Shown: positions 25,621-34,401 of the stretch, in pieces
Numbering within the stretch: the first letter of the stretch is position 1
How the letters are laid out: every line of letters begins with the position of its first letter
Origin: Actinoplanes aureus
GTDB lineage: Bacteria > Actinomycetota > Actinomycetes > Mycobacteriales > Micromonosporaceae
Direction of reading: 5' to 3'
Length of the DNA stretch: 64,000 nucleotides
Assembly: GCF_015704865.1 (NCBI RefSeq)
Contig: NZ_JADQTO010000016.1
Coordinates: forward strand, 124,001-188,000
Notes under the pieces: model-generated
The model's input: the letters and a program-made list of their open reading frames with translations, nothing else
What the model was told of the DNA's origin: nothing
The model's database searches: none
Translations under genes and position numbers: made by a program

Positions 25621-25654
25621 GAGGCGGCCCGCCGCAAACGCGACGGGCCGCCTC
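25621..25654 (-). terminator. Terminator hairpin after aceE
   Basis: A perfect 11-bp stem (25621-25631 with 25644-25654) and a 12-nt loop, 13 bp past the aceE stop and just upstream of the chemoreceptor gene. Confidence 0.72.
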
Positions 25655-25667
25655 AGAGAGCGTGCGA

Positions 25668-28421
25668 TCAGCTGTCGCCGCCGGTCTCGCCCACCGGCGC
25701 GGCGTTGACGTCGTCGATCGCGTACTTCTTGGCCGCCTCGGCCGGGACGTGCGCCGGAACCTGACCGCGCAGTGCGAGCTCGCGCAGCGTGGCCACGGTG
25801 ACCGACTCGCCGTCCACGTGGAAGTGGCGGCGCAAGGCGTGCCGGGTGTCGCTCATGCCGAACCCGTCGGTGCCCAGCGAGGTGTAGCCGTTGGGTACCC
25901 ACCGGCTGATCAGGTCGGGTACCGCCCGCATCCAGTCGCTCACCGCGACCGACGGACCCTCGCTGCTCTCCAGCTTCTGCTGGATGTACGGCTTGCGCGG
26001 GGCGTCGCTCGGGTGGAGCAGGTTGTGCTCCTCCGCCTCGATCGCGTCCCGGCGCAGCTCGGTCCAGGAGGTGACCGACCAGACGTCGGCGCTCACCCCC
26101 CAGTCCTGGGCGAGCAGGTCCTGGGCCTTGAGCGCCCAGCGCATGCCGGTGCCGGAGGCGAGCAGCTGCGCCTTCGGTCCGTTCGTCTGGGGACCCTCGG
26201 AGAATCGGTAGATGCCCTTGAGCAGGCCCTCCACGTCCACACCCTCGGGCTCGGCGGGTTGCACGGCCGGCTCGTTGTAGATGGTGAGGTAGTAGAAGAT
26301 GTTCTCCTGCTTCTCGCCGTACATGCGGTGCAGGCCGTTCTCGATGATGTGCGCGATCTCGAACGCGAACGCCGGATCGTACGCCACCACGGCCGGGTTG
26401 GTCGCCGCGATGAGCAGCGAGTGTCCGTCCTCGTGCTGGAGGCCCTCACCGTTCAGCGTGGTCCGCCCGGCGGTCGCGCCGAGCAGGAAGCCGCGGGTCA
26501 TCTGGTCGGCGGCCGCCCACAGCTCGTCCGCGGTCCGCTGGAAGCCGAACATCGAGTAGAAGATGTACAGCGGGATCATCGGCTCGTCGTGCGTGGCATA
26601 CGACGTGCCGGCCGCGATGAAGCTCGCCGTCGAACCCGCCTCGTTGATGCCCTCGTGCAGGATCTGACCGTTGGTCGCCTCCTTGTAGGACAGGAACAGC
26701 TCCCGGTCCACGGAGGTGTAGGTCTGGCCGTGCGGCGAGTAGATCTTCTTGGTCGGGAAGAGCGAGTCCATGCCGAAGGTGCGGGCCTCGTCCGGGATGA
26801 TCGGCACCCAGCGGGCACCGAACTCCTTGTCCTTCATGAGGTCCTTGAGCAGGCGGACGAACGCCATCGTGGTGGCGATCTTCTGCTTGCCGCTGCCCCG
26901 CTTGATGTCGCCGAACGCCTTCGAGTCCGGGATCTTCAGCGACTTGGCCTTGGTGCGCCGGGTCGGCACGTAACCGCCCAGGTCACGGCGGCGCTGCTGG
27001 AGGTACTGGATCTCGTCGGAGTTCTCGCCGGGGTGGTAGTACGGCGGCAGGTACGGGTTCTCCTCGAGCTGCTTGTCGCTGATGTCGAGGTAGAGCCGGT
27101 CCCGGAAGCCCTTGAGGTCGTCCAGGGTCATCTTCTTCATCTGGTGCGTGGCGTTGCGGGCCTCGAAGTGCGAACCCAGCGTCCAGCCCTTGATGGTCTT
27201 GGCGAGGATCACGGTCGGCTGGCCGGTGTGCTCGGTCGCCGCCTTGTACGCCGCGTAGAGCTTGCGGTAGTCGTGACCGCCGCGCTTGAGGTTCCAGATC
27301 TCGTCGTCGCTGAAGCTGTCGACGAGCTTGCGGGTCCGCGGGTCCCGGCCGAAGAAGTGCTCCCGCACGTACGCCCCGGACTCACCCTTGTACGTCTGGT
27401 AGTCGCCGTCCGGCGTGACGTTCATCAGGTTGACCAGCGCGCCGTCGGTGTCCGCGGCGAGCAGCGGGTCCCACTCGCGGCCCCAGACCACCTTGATGAC
27501 GTTCCACCCGGCGCCGCGGAAGAAGGCCTCCAGCTCCTGGATGATCTTGCCGTTGCCGCGGACCGGGCCGTCCAGGCGCTGCAGGTTGCAGTTGATGACG
27601 AAGGTGAGGTTGTCCAGCTCCTCGCGGGCGGCCAGGCCGATCGCGCCGAGCGACTCGACCTCGTCCATCTCGCCGTCGCCGAGGAACGCCCAGACGTGCT
27701 GCTGGCTGGTGTCCTTGATGCCGCGGTTGTGCAGGTACCGGTTGTACCGCGCTTGATAGATCGCGTTCAGCGGGCCGAGGCCCATGCTGACCGTCGGGAA
27801 CTCCCAGAAGTTCGGCATGAGACGCGGGTGCGGGTAGGACGGCAGGCCGCCACTGGACCCGTCGGGTAGGCGGTGCGACAGCTCCTGCCGGAAGCCGTCC
27901 AGCTGGTCGGTGCTGAGGCGGCCCTCCAGGTACGCCCGGGCGTACATGCCCGGGGAGGCGTGCCCCTGGAAGAAGATGTGGTCGCCGCCGCCCGGGTGGT
28001 CCTTGCCGCGGAAGAAGTGGTTCATGCCGACCTCGTAGAGGCTGGCCGACGACGCGTACGTCGAGATGTGACCGCCGACGCCGATCTCCGGGCGCTGCGC
28101 CCGGTGCACCAGCATCGCCGCGTTCCACCGGATGTACGCCCGGATCCGCCGCTCGACGAACTCGTCACCCGGGAACCACGGCTCCCGCTCCGGCGGAATC
28201 GTGTTGATGTAGTCCGTGGACGTCAGTGGCGGAACGCCGACCTGTCGCTCCCGGGCCCGCTCCAGCAGGCGCAACATCACATAACGGGCTCTTTTGGCGC
28301 CTCGTTCGTCGATGACTCCGTTGAGCGACTCGACCCACTCGTTGGTTTCCTCGGGGTCGATGTCGGGAAGCTGGCTCGGCAGGCCATCGCTGATCACCGG
28401 GCGCTTGCGCTCCGTGGCCAC
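25668..28421 (-). CDS. aceE: Pyruvate dehydrogenase E1 (homodimeric, AceE)
   Basis: A 917-residue thiamine-diphosphate enzyme that decarboxylates pyruvate and acetylates the E2 lipoyl domain. Recognisable blocks include GVGGHISTYASSASLYEVG, HIFFQGHASPGMYARAYLEG, FLGDGEMDEVESLG (the GDG cofactor motif with its downstream Asn in FVINCNLQRLDG), and in the second half IFYSMFGFQRTADELWAAADQ. Start GTG 28421 has AGAGGA upstream. E2 and E3 genes are not adjacent, as usual in actinobacteria. A YjbQ gene precedes it on the same strand. Confidence 0.96.
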   Translation of the reverse strand: MATERKRPVISDGLPSQLPDIDPEETNEWVESLNGVIDERGAKRARYVMLRLLERARERQVGVPPLTSTDYINTIPPEREPWFPGDEFVERRIRAYIRWNAAMLVHRAQRPEIGVGGHISTYASSASLYEVGMNHFFRGKDHPGGGDHIFFQGHASPGMYARAYLEGRLSTDQLDGFRQELSHRLPDGSSGGLPSYPHPRLMPNFWEFPTVSMGLGPLNAIYQARYNRYLHNRGIKDTSQQHVWAFLGDGEMDEVESLGAIGLAAREELDNLTFVINCNLQRLDGPVRGNGKIIQELEAFFRGAGWNVIKVVWGREWDPLLAADTDGALVNLMNVTPDGDYQTYKGESGAYVREHFFGRDPRTRKLVDSFSDDEIWNLKRGGHDYRKLYAAYKAATEHTGQPTVILAKTIKGWTLGSHFEARNATHQMKKMTLDDLKGFRDRLYLDISDKQLEENPYLPPYYHPGENSDEIQYLQQRRRDLGGYVPTRRTKAKSLKIPDSKAFGDIKRGSGKQKIATTMAFVRLLKDLMKDKEFGARWVPIIPDEARTFGMDSLFPTKKIYSPHGQTYTSVDRELFLSYKEATNGQILHEGINEAGSTASFIAAGTSYATHDEPMIPLYIFYSMFGFQRTADELWAAADQMTRGFLLGATAGRTTLNGEGLQHEDGHSLLIAATNPAVVAYDPAFAFEIAHIIENGLHRMYGEKQENIFYYLTIYNEPAVQPAEPEGVDVEGLLKGIYRFSEGPQTNGPKAQLLASGTGMRWALKAQDLLAQDWGVSADVWSVTSWTELRRDAIEAEEHNLLHPSDAPRKPYIQQKLESSEGPSVAVSDWMRAVPDLISRWVPNGYTSLGTDGFGMSDTRHALRRHFHVDGESVTVATLRELALRGQVPAHVPAEAAKKYAIDDVNAAPVGETGGDS

Positions 28422-28592
28422 AGGCAATCCTCTTGGTGTGAGTGTCGGACAACCGGGCGACCCTAGGTGGCGAATCGCTCGGAACAGGCTTCCATCCTGC
28501 CCCCTCACGGTGTGCGTCGTCACGTCTACCGGGTGTCTCAGCGACGCGCGACACACGTACTGACCAGTAACTTTGTGGACGCGCTCCGGTGA

Positions 28593-28997
28593 TCAGCCCG
28601 CCATGAAGGAGAAACGCACCTGTCGGGTGGGGTTGTCGCCGTTCGGATCGACCAGACATATCGATTGCCAGGTGCCGAGCGCGATCCGGCCGCCGATCAC
28701 GGGCAGTGACGCGTACGGCGGGATCCAGGCCGGCAGCACGTGATCGCGGCCGTGGCCGGGTGAGCCGTGCCGGTGCCGCCACTTGTCCACGGCCGGCAAC
28801 AGGTCATCGATCGCGGTCAGCAGGTCGTCGTCCGAGCCGGCTCCGGTCTCGATGATCGCCAGGCCGGCTGTCGCGTGCGGAACGAAGATGTGCAGCAGCC
28901 CGTCTCTCTCGGACTCGACGAACTGCTCGGCCTCTCGGGTGATGTCGCGGACCACGGGGGAACCGCCGGTCCGTACGGTGATCACTTCAGTGCGCAT
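28593..28997 (-). CDS. YjbQ/UPF0047 family protein (secondary thiamine-phosphate synthase-like)
   Basis: A 134-residue single-domain protein. LLHIFVPHATAGLAIIETG, then KWRHRHGSPGHGRDHVLPAW and the C-terminal LGTWQSICLVDPNG are signature blocks of the YjbQ family, trimeric proteins with a metal site formed by conserved His residues. Some members have weak thiamine-phosphate synthase activity. Start ATG 28997 is chosen, with 29006 in frame also possible. It sits between two thiamine-diphosphate enzymes, which may be meaningful. Confidence 0.88.
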   Translation of the reverse strand: MRTEVITVRTGGSPVVRDITREAEQFVESERDGLLHIFVPHATAGLAIIETGAGSDDDLLTAIDDLLPAVDKWRHRHGSPGHGRDHVLPAWIPPYASLPVIGGRIALGTWQSICLVDPNGDNPTRQVRFSFMAG

Positions 28998-29243
28998 GGT
29001 TCTCATGTATATAGATCGAGCAGCAGGAACAACCCGGCGGTCCCGGCCAGCCAGCACAGGCAGAGCGCCAGCCGGGCGGCGGCGCACCTCATGATCATGT
29101 CCTGAGTACACCACCGGGTCACCCACCCGCGCCGGTAGATCGGTCTTCTTCGCAACCAGGCTTGATGTGCTTCATCTGCGCGGATGCACAACTCGAGCAA
29201 GGTCGCGAACAAGCCTCGGTGGCAGGGTTCGCGCCGGTCGGCG

Positions 29244-31454
29244 ATGCTGAATCGCGTGACCACCCCGCAAAACCTCGACGAGCGTTTCCGCGATGCGGTC
29301 TCGGCCCTGCGACCACCCGAGTCCGGGCGTGCCCCCGGCGACCCGGTCCGCGACGGCGGCAAGCTGACCGGCGCCCGTACCCGGGAGATCTTCGACGCCC
29401 AGCTCGCCGCCCGCCACCTCGACCTAGCCGCACGCTGGCTGCGCAGCTTCAACGAGGGCTTCCACACCACCGCGTCGGCCGGCCACGAGGGAAACGCCGC
29501 GGTCGCCGCGGCGTTGCGCGGCGACGATCCGGCGCTGTTGCATTACCGCTCGGCGGCGTTCTATTGCGTACGCTCGGCGCAGCGCCCGGACGACGTCGGC
29601 GGCGACCCGGTACGCCGGCTCGAGGATGCCGCCGGGGACGTCCTGCGCGGTGTGGTCGCCTCGGTCCGCGACCCGATCACCGGTGGCCGCGACAAACTCT
29701 TCGGCAGCACCGAGTTGCACCTCGTCCCGGCGGTGTCCACGCCGGGTGCGCACCTGCCCCGGGCGGTCGGCCTGGCCAGCGCCCTCACTCGGGGCGGCAC
29801 GACGCCCTGGCCGGAGGACGCCATCGTGATGGCCTCGTTCGGCGACGCCGGCGCGGCCGGGCCCGGTGCGTCCGCGGCCCTGCACGCGGCCGGCTGGCAC
29901 GAACGCGCCGGCCTCCACCTCCCGCTGCTGCTGGTCTGCGAGGACAACGGCCCGGGCAGCGCCGACCCGGAGAACTGGACGGCGGCGGCACTGCGCGGGC
30001 GGCCGGGACTGCGGTACTCGTACGCCGACGGGTGTGACCTGGCGGCCACCTACGAGGCGGCGGTCGACGCCGCCGAGTTCGTCCGGCGGGAACGCCGCCC
30101 GGCGCTGCTGCACCTCGCCACCGTCCGCCTGCTCGGCCAGCCGGGCGACCCGGACCCCGGCTCCGACCTCGACCGGGACCCCCTGGTCGGCACCGCCCGC
30201 CTGCTCGTCGACGCCGGCCTGCTCGCCCCCGACGAGGTGATCACCCGGTACGACGAGGTCGGCTGGCAGGTCCGCAAGGCCGCCGAGGAGGTGCTCGGCG
30301 AGCCGAAACTGGTCTCGGTCGGCGAGATCGTCGCCTCCCTGGCGCCGCGCCGCCCGCTGCGCGTCGCGCACGCCGTCACGGAGGCGGCCGACCGGGCGGC
30401 CGGGCCTGGTGCGGCGGCCCGGCAACAGGCGTTCGGCGGGAACCTGCCCGAGCAGGCCGGGCCGATGACGCTGGCGCAGACCCTCGACGCCACCCTCACC
30501 GACGCCCTGGCCGGCAACCCCGACCTGCTGGTCTTCGGTCCGGCCGCGACCCGGAGCGGGCTGCGCGGCGACCGGGTCTTCGACACCCTCCCCGACGCCA
30601 CCACGATCCTCGGTCTCGCGCTCGGCGCCGGTACCGCCGGGCGGCTCCCGGTCGCCGAGCTCGCCGGTCTGTCCGACCTGCACGAGGCCGCCGCACAACT
30701 GCGCGGTGAGGCGGCGACGATGTCGTTCCTCTCCGCCGGCGCGTACCGGAATCCGATGGTGCTGCGGGTCCCGGCGTTCGCCCAGCCGTTCGGCCTCGGC
30801 GGGCACGTGGTCAACGACAACTCGGTCGCCGTCCTGCGCGACGTACCCGGACTGGTCGTCGCCGTGCCGTCCCGCCCGGAGGACGCCGCGCCGATGCTCC
30901 GGTCCTGTCTGGCCGCGGCGGAGGTGGACCGCACCGTCTGCGTCTTCCTCGAACCGGTCGCCCTCTACCAAACGAGGGACCTCTATCAACAAGGCGACAA
31001 CGAGTGGCTGGCGCCGTATCCGGCGCCGGAAACCTGGGCCGGCGGGCACGTACCGATCGGCCGGGCGCGCATCTACGGGCTGGGCACCACCCAGGATCTG
31101 ACCATCGTGACGTACGGCAACGGCGTCCGGATGGCACTCCGGGTGGCCACCCAACTCGCCGCCGACGGGTACGGTTCCCGCGTGGTCGATCTACGCTGGC
31201 TCAACCCGCTCCCCGCCGCTGACCTGGTACGGGAGGCGTCCGCGACCGGTCGGGTGCTGATCGTCGACGAGACCCGGCGCTCCGGCGGCGTCGGCGAGGG
31301 CGTACTCGCGGCTCTGGTGGATGGGGCTTTTGTCGGGTCCGTACGCCGGGTGGCCGCCGCCGACGCACCGGTTCCGCTCGGTCCGGCTGCCCAACAGGTC
31401 CTGGTGGGAGAGGATGCCATCACACAGGGTGCCCACACACTGCTGGCACGGTAA
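29244..31454 (+). CDS. E1 alpha-beta fusion of the 2-oxoacid dehydrogenase type, catalytic residues lost
   Basis: A 736-residue fusion. Residues 1 to about 370 match branched-chain E1 alpha (KLFGSTELHLVPAVSTPGAHLPRAVG), and about 408-736 match E1 beta (QPFGLGGHVVN, TIVTYGNGVRMAL, RVLIVDETRRSGGVGEGV). Key positions differ: the cofactor GDG is G200-D201-A202, the loop His of R-x-x-G-H is Gln299, and the Glu that activates thiamine in the DTPxxE motif aligns with Ala452 (next to Asp451). Asn235 of the cofactor motif remains. ATG 29244 is preferred; no E2 or E3 gene is nearby. It may bind thiamine diphosphate without normal catalysis, or use altered chemistry. Confidence 0.8.
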   Translation: MLNRVTTPQNLDERFRDAVSALRPPESGRAPGDPVRDGGKLTGARTREIFDAQLAARHLDLAARWLRSFNEGFHTTASAGHEGNAAVAAALRGDDPALLHYRSAAFYCVRSAQRPDDVGGDPVRRLEDAAGDVLRGVVASVRDPITGGRDKLFGSTELHLVPAVSTPGAHLPRAVGLASALTRGGTTPWPEDAIVMASFGDAGAAGPGASAALHAAGWHERAGLHLPLLLVCEDNGPGSADPENWTAAALRGRPGLRYSYADGCDLAATYEAAVDAAEFVRRERRPALLHLATVRLLGQPGDPDPGSDLDRDPLVGTARLLVDAGLLAPDEVITRYDEVGWQVRKAAEEVLGEPKLVSVGEIVASLAPRRPLRVAHAVTEAADRAAGPGAAARQQAFGGNLPEQAGPMTLAQTLDATLTDALAGNPDLLVFGPAATRSGLRGDRVFDTLPDATTILGLALGAGTAGRLPVAELAGLSDLHEAAAQLRGEAATMSFLSAGAYRNPMVLRVPAFAQPFGLGGHVVNDNSVAVLRDVPGLVVAVPSRPEDAAPMLRSCLAAAEVDRTVCVFLEPVALYQTRDLYQQGDNEWLAPYPAPETWAGGHVPIGRARIYGLGTTQDLTIVTYGNGVRMALRVATQLAADGYGSRVVDLRWLNPLPAADLVREASATGRVLIVDETRRSGGVGEGVLAALVDGAFVGSVRRVAAADAPVPLGPAAQQVLVGEDAITQGAHTLLAR

Positions 31455-31552
31455 ATTGCCACACACTCGGTGCGCCACTTGCGCCGAGGCTCCGGAGTGT
31501 GTGGACTACCCCCAGGTTCCGGAGCTATTTCACGGCTAGGAGGATTTGGACA

Positions 31553-31984
31553 GTGAGCGCGACCGCGGGTCAGGCCGACGGCGTACGCAGCCTGGCGGAC
31601 CGGTTCGGCTTCGAGCCGAACATGGTGGTCATGGAGATGGGATACGACGACGATGTCGACGAGGACCTCCGTGACGCCCTGACCGAACGCGTCGGAGAGC
31701 TGGTCGACGAGGACACCGACGAGGTGGTCGACGCGGTGCTGCTTTGGTACCGCGACGGCGACGACGACCTTTTCGAAATTTTGACCGACGCATTGGGCCC
31801 CCTCGCCGACAACGGTGTGGTGTGGCTGCTGACCCCCAAGGCAGGCCGGGACGGCCACGTCGAGCCGAGCGAGATCAGCGAGGCGGCGCCCACTGCCGGC
31901 CTCCAGCAGACCTCGACGGTGAACGCCGGCAAGGACTGGACAGGCGCACGCCTGGTCTCCCCCCGGGGCGCCAAGAAGAAGTAG
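31553..31984 (+). CDS. DUF3052 family protein
   Basis: A 143-residue cytoplasmic protein starting at GTG 31553 with AGGAGG nine bases before. GVRSLADRFGFEPNMVVMEMG, the very acidic YDDDVDEDLRDAL, and GVVWLLTPKAGRDGHVEPSEI are typical of DUF3052, a conserved actinobacterial family of unknown function. The C-terminus is basic (PRGAKKK). It lies 51 bp before the peroxiredoxin gene on the same strand and may be cotranscribed with it. Confidence 0.87.
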   Translation: MSATAGQADGVRSLADRFGFEPNMVVMEMGYDDDVDEDLRDALTERVGELVDEDTDEVVDAVLLWYRDGDDDLFEILTDALGPLADNGVVWLLTPKAGRDGHVEPSEISEAAPTAGLQQTSTVNAGKDWTGARLVSPRGAKKK

Positions 31985-32035
31985 CTCACACCGCCACCTC
32001 GCCGAGGTCGGCGTCCGCGCGACTAAGCTGGGCGG

Positions 32036-32500
32036 ATGCCGATCTCTGTTGGCGTGCCGGCGCCCGACTTCACCCTCAAGGACCAGAACAACCAAGAGGT
32101 ACGCCTCGCCGACTTCCGCGGCCGCAAGGCGGTCCTGCTGGTCTTCTACCCGCTGGCGTTCAGCCGCACCTGCCACGGCGAGCTGACCGAGGTGCAGGAA
32201 AACCTGCCGGCGTACGCGAACGACGAAGTCCAGGTGCTGACGATCAGCGTCGACTCGGTGTACGCCCACAAGGTCTGGGCGTCACAGGAAGGCTTCGACT
32301 TCCCACTGCTCGCCGACTTCTGGCCGCACGGCGAAGTGGCCAAGGCATACGGCGTCTTCAACGAGACCACCGGCTTCGCCAACCGCGGCACCTTCCTCGT
32401 CGACGCCACCGGAACCATCCGCCTCGCCGAGATGAACGGCCCCGGCGAAGCCCGCGATCAGCACTCCTGGCGGGCGGCGCTCGCCGCCCTCAAGCCCTGA
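32036..32500 (+). CDS. 1-Cys peroxiredoxin (AhpE-like)
   Basis: A 154-residue thioredoxin-fold peroxidase that reduces hydroperoxides. The N-terminal VGVPAPDFTLKDQNNQEV and the active-site VFYPLAFSRTCHGEL are diagnostic. Cys46 is the peroxidatic residue in T-C and is the only Cys in the protein, so the resolving thiol must come from a partner, as in mycobacterial AhpE. It follows the DUF3052 gene closely and precedes tRNA-Val. Confidence 0.9.
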   Translation: MPISVGVPAPDFTLKDQNNQEVRLADFRGRKAVLLVFYPLAFSRTCHGELTEVQENLPAYANDEVQVLTISVDSVYAHKVWASQEGFDFPLLADFWPHGEVAKAYGVFNETTGFANRGTFLVDATGTIRLAEMNGPGEARDQHSWRAALAALKP

Positions 32501-32542
32501 TCCGCGACAAGGTACGATGACCACTCCGGCTGAAGCCGAGCC

Positions 32543-32614
32543 GGGCGCGTAGCTCAGTGGGAGAGCACTCGCCTTACAAGCGAGGGGTCGCAGGTTCGAA
32601 ACCTGCCGCGCCCA
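32543..32614 (+). tRNA. tRNA-Val (anticodon UAC)
   Basis: A complete cloverleaf. The acceptor GGGCGCG (32543-32549) pairs with CGCGCCC (32607-32613), the D-arm is GCTCAGTGGGAGAGC, the anticodon stem CTCGC/GCGAG encloses CTTACAA with anticodon TAC, and the T-arm is GCAGGTTCGAAACCTGC. The discriminator is A at 32614 and CCA is not encoded. It reads GUA and, by wobble, other Val codons. Confidence 0.96.
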
Positions 32615-33115
32615 CGAGAGTTGCGAGGCGCCTGTCCACGGGAGAGTGCGGACCAGGGCTCTCGCGTGATGCCTGCTCCGGGGGCCGAGTCCCGGAAGCC
32701 CCACGGTGCGGCTTGCTGCCGGGTCCTGACGGCGTGATCTTGGATTAGTGCGTTCGTCTCGGTTGTGGTCGGCGCCCCCGAGAACAGAAGCATGGTCGCT
32801 GCCGTATGGCGAGCACCTCGGCAGACGGTAGGGCGATGAAGGAAGGCGCCCGCGGCTGACCGGAGTGGTCTGGGCGGCGCGGCCAAGCTGTCGCGCCGGG
32901 CTGCAGCGCGAGTCGCGGTCGTCGGATGCCGGGGCGGCGGCGCGCATGCTGTCCGGGCCGCTTCTGTGACGGGCAAACGCGCTGACCTTTGTGGATCGAA
33001 CCGATGCTGCGCCGGGTCTGTACCTCCGCCTCCGACTACGTCGTTGGATCGAGACTCCGTCACTACAGTTACATAAAAACTTGTGTTCACTAATGTTTTT
33101 GTGCATACTGCGCCT
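32615..33115. other. 501-bp gene-free region downstream of tRNA-Val
   Basis: No coding sequence is convincing on either strand; frames here break or have poor codon bias. The right end (33061-33110) is AT-rich and holds a dyad described separately. No integrase remnant and no duplicated tRNA 3' end was seen. Composition and position suggest a site of past gene gain or loss. Confidence 0.45.
33066..33110. promoter_or_regulatory. AT-rich dyad before the DJ-1/TetR/TfoX operon
   Basis: CATAAAAAC (33072-33080) and GTTTTTGTG (33095-33103) form an imperfect inverted repeat in an AT-rich patch unlike the surrounding DNA, ending about 13 bp before the ATG at 33116. It is a good candidate operator for the TetR-family protein encoded in the same operon, and overlaps where the promoter should be. 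Confidence 0.5.
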
Positions 33116-33775
33116 ATGACGAGATCAGTTCTCATGGTGCTCACCTCTCACGACATGTTCGGTACCACCGGCCGGCCTACCGGGTTCTGGCTGGAAGAAC
33201 TGGTGGTTCCCCTGCGCGCCTTCCGGGATGCTGGGCTGGCAGTCGACCTCGCCTCGGTGCGCGGTGGGCGGCCGCCGGTCGATCCGACCAGCACCGTCGA
33301 CACCGCCATCGACCCCGATCTCGACGCTCTGCTCACCAATACCGCGCCGCTGGCATCCGTTGATCCTGCCGGCTACGACGCGGTGTTCCTGGTCGGCGGA
33401 CACGGCACCATGTGGGACTTCCCCGACGACGAGCCCCTTGCCCGGATCGTCGGCGCAATCGGCCGTACCGGTGTCGTCGCTGCTGTCTGCCATGGCGCCG
33501 CCGGGCTGCTCGGCGCGACCACACCGACCGGGGATCCCCTCGTGGCGGGGCGGACCGTGACAGGGTTCAGTGACGCCGAGGAGGCGCTGGCCGGCGCGAC
33601 CGCCGCACTGCCCTTCTCGTTGGAGCAGCGACTCAAGACGATCGGCGCCGTGGTCGAGGTCGGCGAGCCGTTCACGCCGACGGTGTGCCGCGACGGCCGC
33701 CTACTCACCGGCCAGAACCCGGCCTCGTCGGCCGGCGTCGCCGCCGCTGTCATCGACGCTCTCGCGCTGCCGTGA
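33116..33775 (+). CDS. DJ-1/PfpI-family (class I glutamine amidotransferase-like) protein
   Basis: A 219-residue protein of the Hsp31/DJ-1 type. TGFWLEEL carries the conserved Glu near residue 27, FLVGGHGTMWDFPDD is the HchA-like block, and AVCHGAAGLL holds the nucleophile Cys125 with His126. Relatives are glyoxalases, chaperones or isonitrile hydratases; the exact activity is unknown. It is the first gene of a three-gene operon with GTGA overlaps, suggesting induction by the adjacent TetR ligand (inference). Confidence 0.85.
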   Translation: MTRSVLMVLTSHDMFGTTGRPTGFWLEELVVPLRAFRDAGLAVDLASVRGGRPPVDPTSTVDTAIDPDLDALLTNTAPLASVDPAGYDAVFLVGGHGTMWDFPDDEPLARIVGAIGRTGVVAAVCHGAAGLLGATTPTGDPLVAGRTVTGFSDAEEALAGATAALPFSLEQRLKTIGAVVEVGEPFTPTVCRDGRLLTGQNPASSAGVAAAVIDALALP

Positions 33776-34401
33776 CCTCACCCGCCGACCGGTTCGCGGC
33801 CCTGCCGCTGCGCGAACGTAAACGGGCCCGACTACGCGTAGGGCTGTGGCAGGCCCTGCGCGAACGCGTCGAACACATTCCGTTCGCCGACATCCCGGTG
33901 CGGGAACTCGCGTCGGCAGCCGAGGTGTCCGAGCCGACCTTCTTCTCGCACTTCGGGTCCAAGACCGAGCTGCTCGCCTACCACATCTGCATGTGGCGCA
34001 TCGGCACCGTCCTCGCCATCGACGGGGCGTCGCAAGGCGCCGACTTCATCCGACAGTTCTTCGACGAGACGGCCCGATCCATCGTCGCCGGCCCCCGCAT
34101 GTGGTTCGAGATCACCGCCGAGGTAGCCCGCGGCGGCGGTGTCTGCGCCGTGTTGGACATCAGCGCCGCCGAACGGCTGCTCGCCTTCGACGACCTGCGT
34201 GCCCTCGACATCGCGCTTACCCCGCAGGCCGACCTGTTCCGCCGCCACCTGGCGCCATCGCCCGACCCCGAGGCGGCCGTGACCGGCCTGCTCGCCGGCT
34301 TCTACGGCGTACCGCTCGCCCTCGGCGCCGACCGGCTCGATGAGCTGCGCGACGCATACCGCGCACACGTTGACCGGTACACCACGGCAGCCGTCAGGTG
34401 A
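33772..34401 (+). CDS. TetR-family transcriptional regulator
   Basis: A 209-residue regulator whose GTG start overlaps the preceding stop by four bases. IPFADIPVRELASAAEVSEPTFFSHFGSKTEL is the helix-turn-helix. The C-terminal ligand domain is helical without a recognisable subfamily. It probably represses its own operon through the dyad at 33066-33110. Codon use is typical of the genome. Confidence 0.87.
   Translation: MTSPADRFAALPLRERKRARLRVGLWQALRERVEHIPFADIPVRELASAAEVSEPTFFSHFGSKTELLAYHICMWRIGTVLAIDGASQGADFIRQFFDETARSIVAGPRMWFEITAEVARGGGVCAVLDISAAERLLAFDDLRALDIALTPQADLFRRHLAPSPDPEAAVTGLLAGFYGVPLALGADRLDELRDAYRAHVDRYTTAAVR

Noticed and set aside
28422..29243. Possible thiamine diphosphate riboswitch near aceE, yjbQ or the E1 fusion
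   Set aside because: No CTGAGA-type THI element core or matching helices found in the upstream regions.
32615..33115. Integrated element at tRNA-Val
   Set aside because: No integrase, excisionase or duplicated tRNA 3' end was found in the window; the stretch is simply gene-free.
32282..33144. Minus-strand frames across tRNA-Val giving peptides such as RFRTCDPSLVRR
   Set aside because: These are the well-known spurious translations of the tRNA complement.
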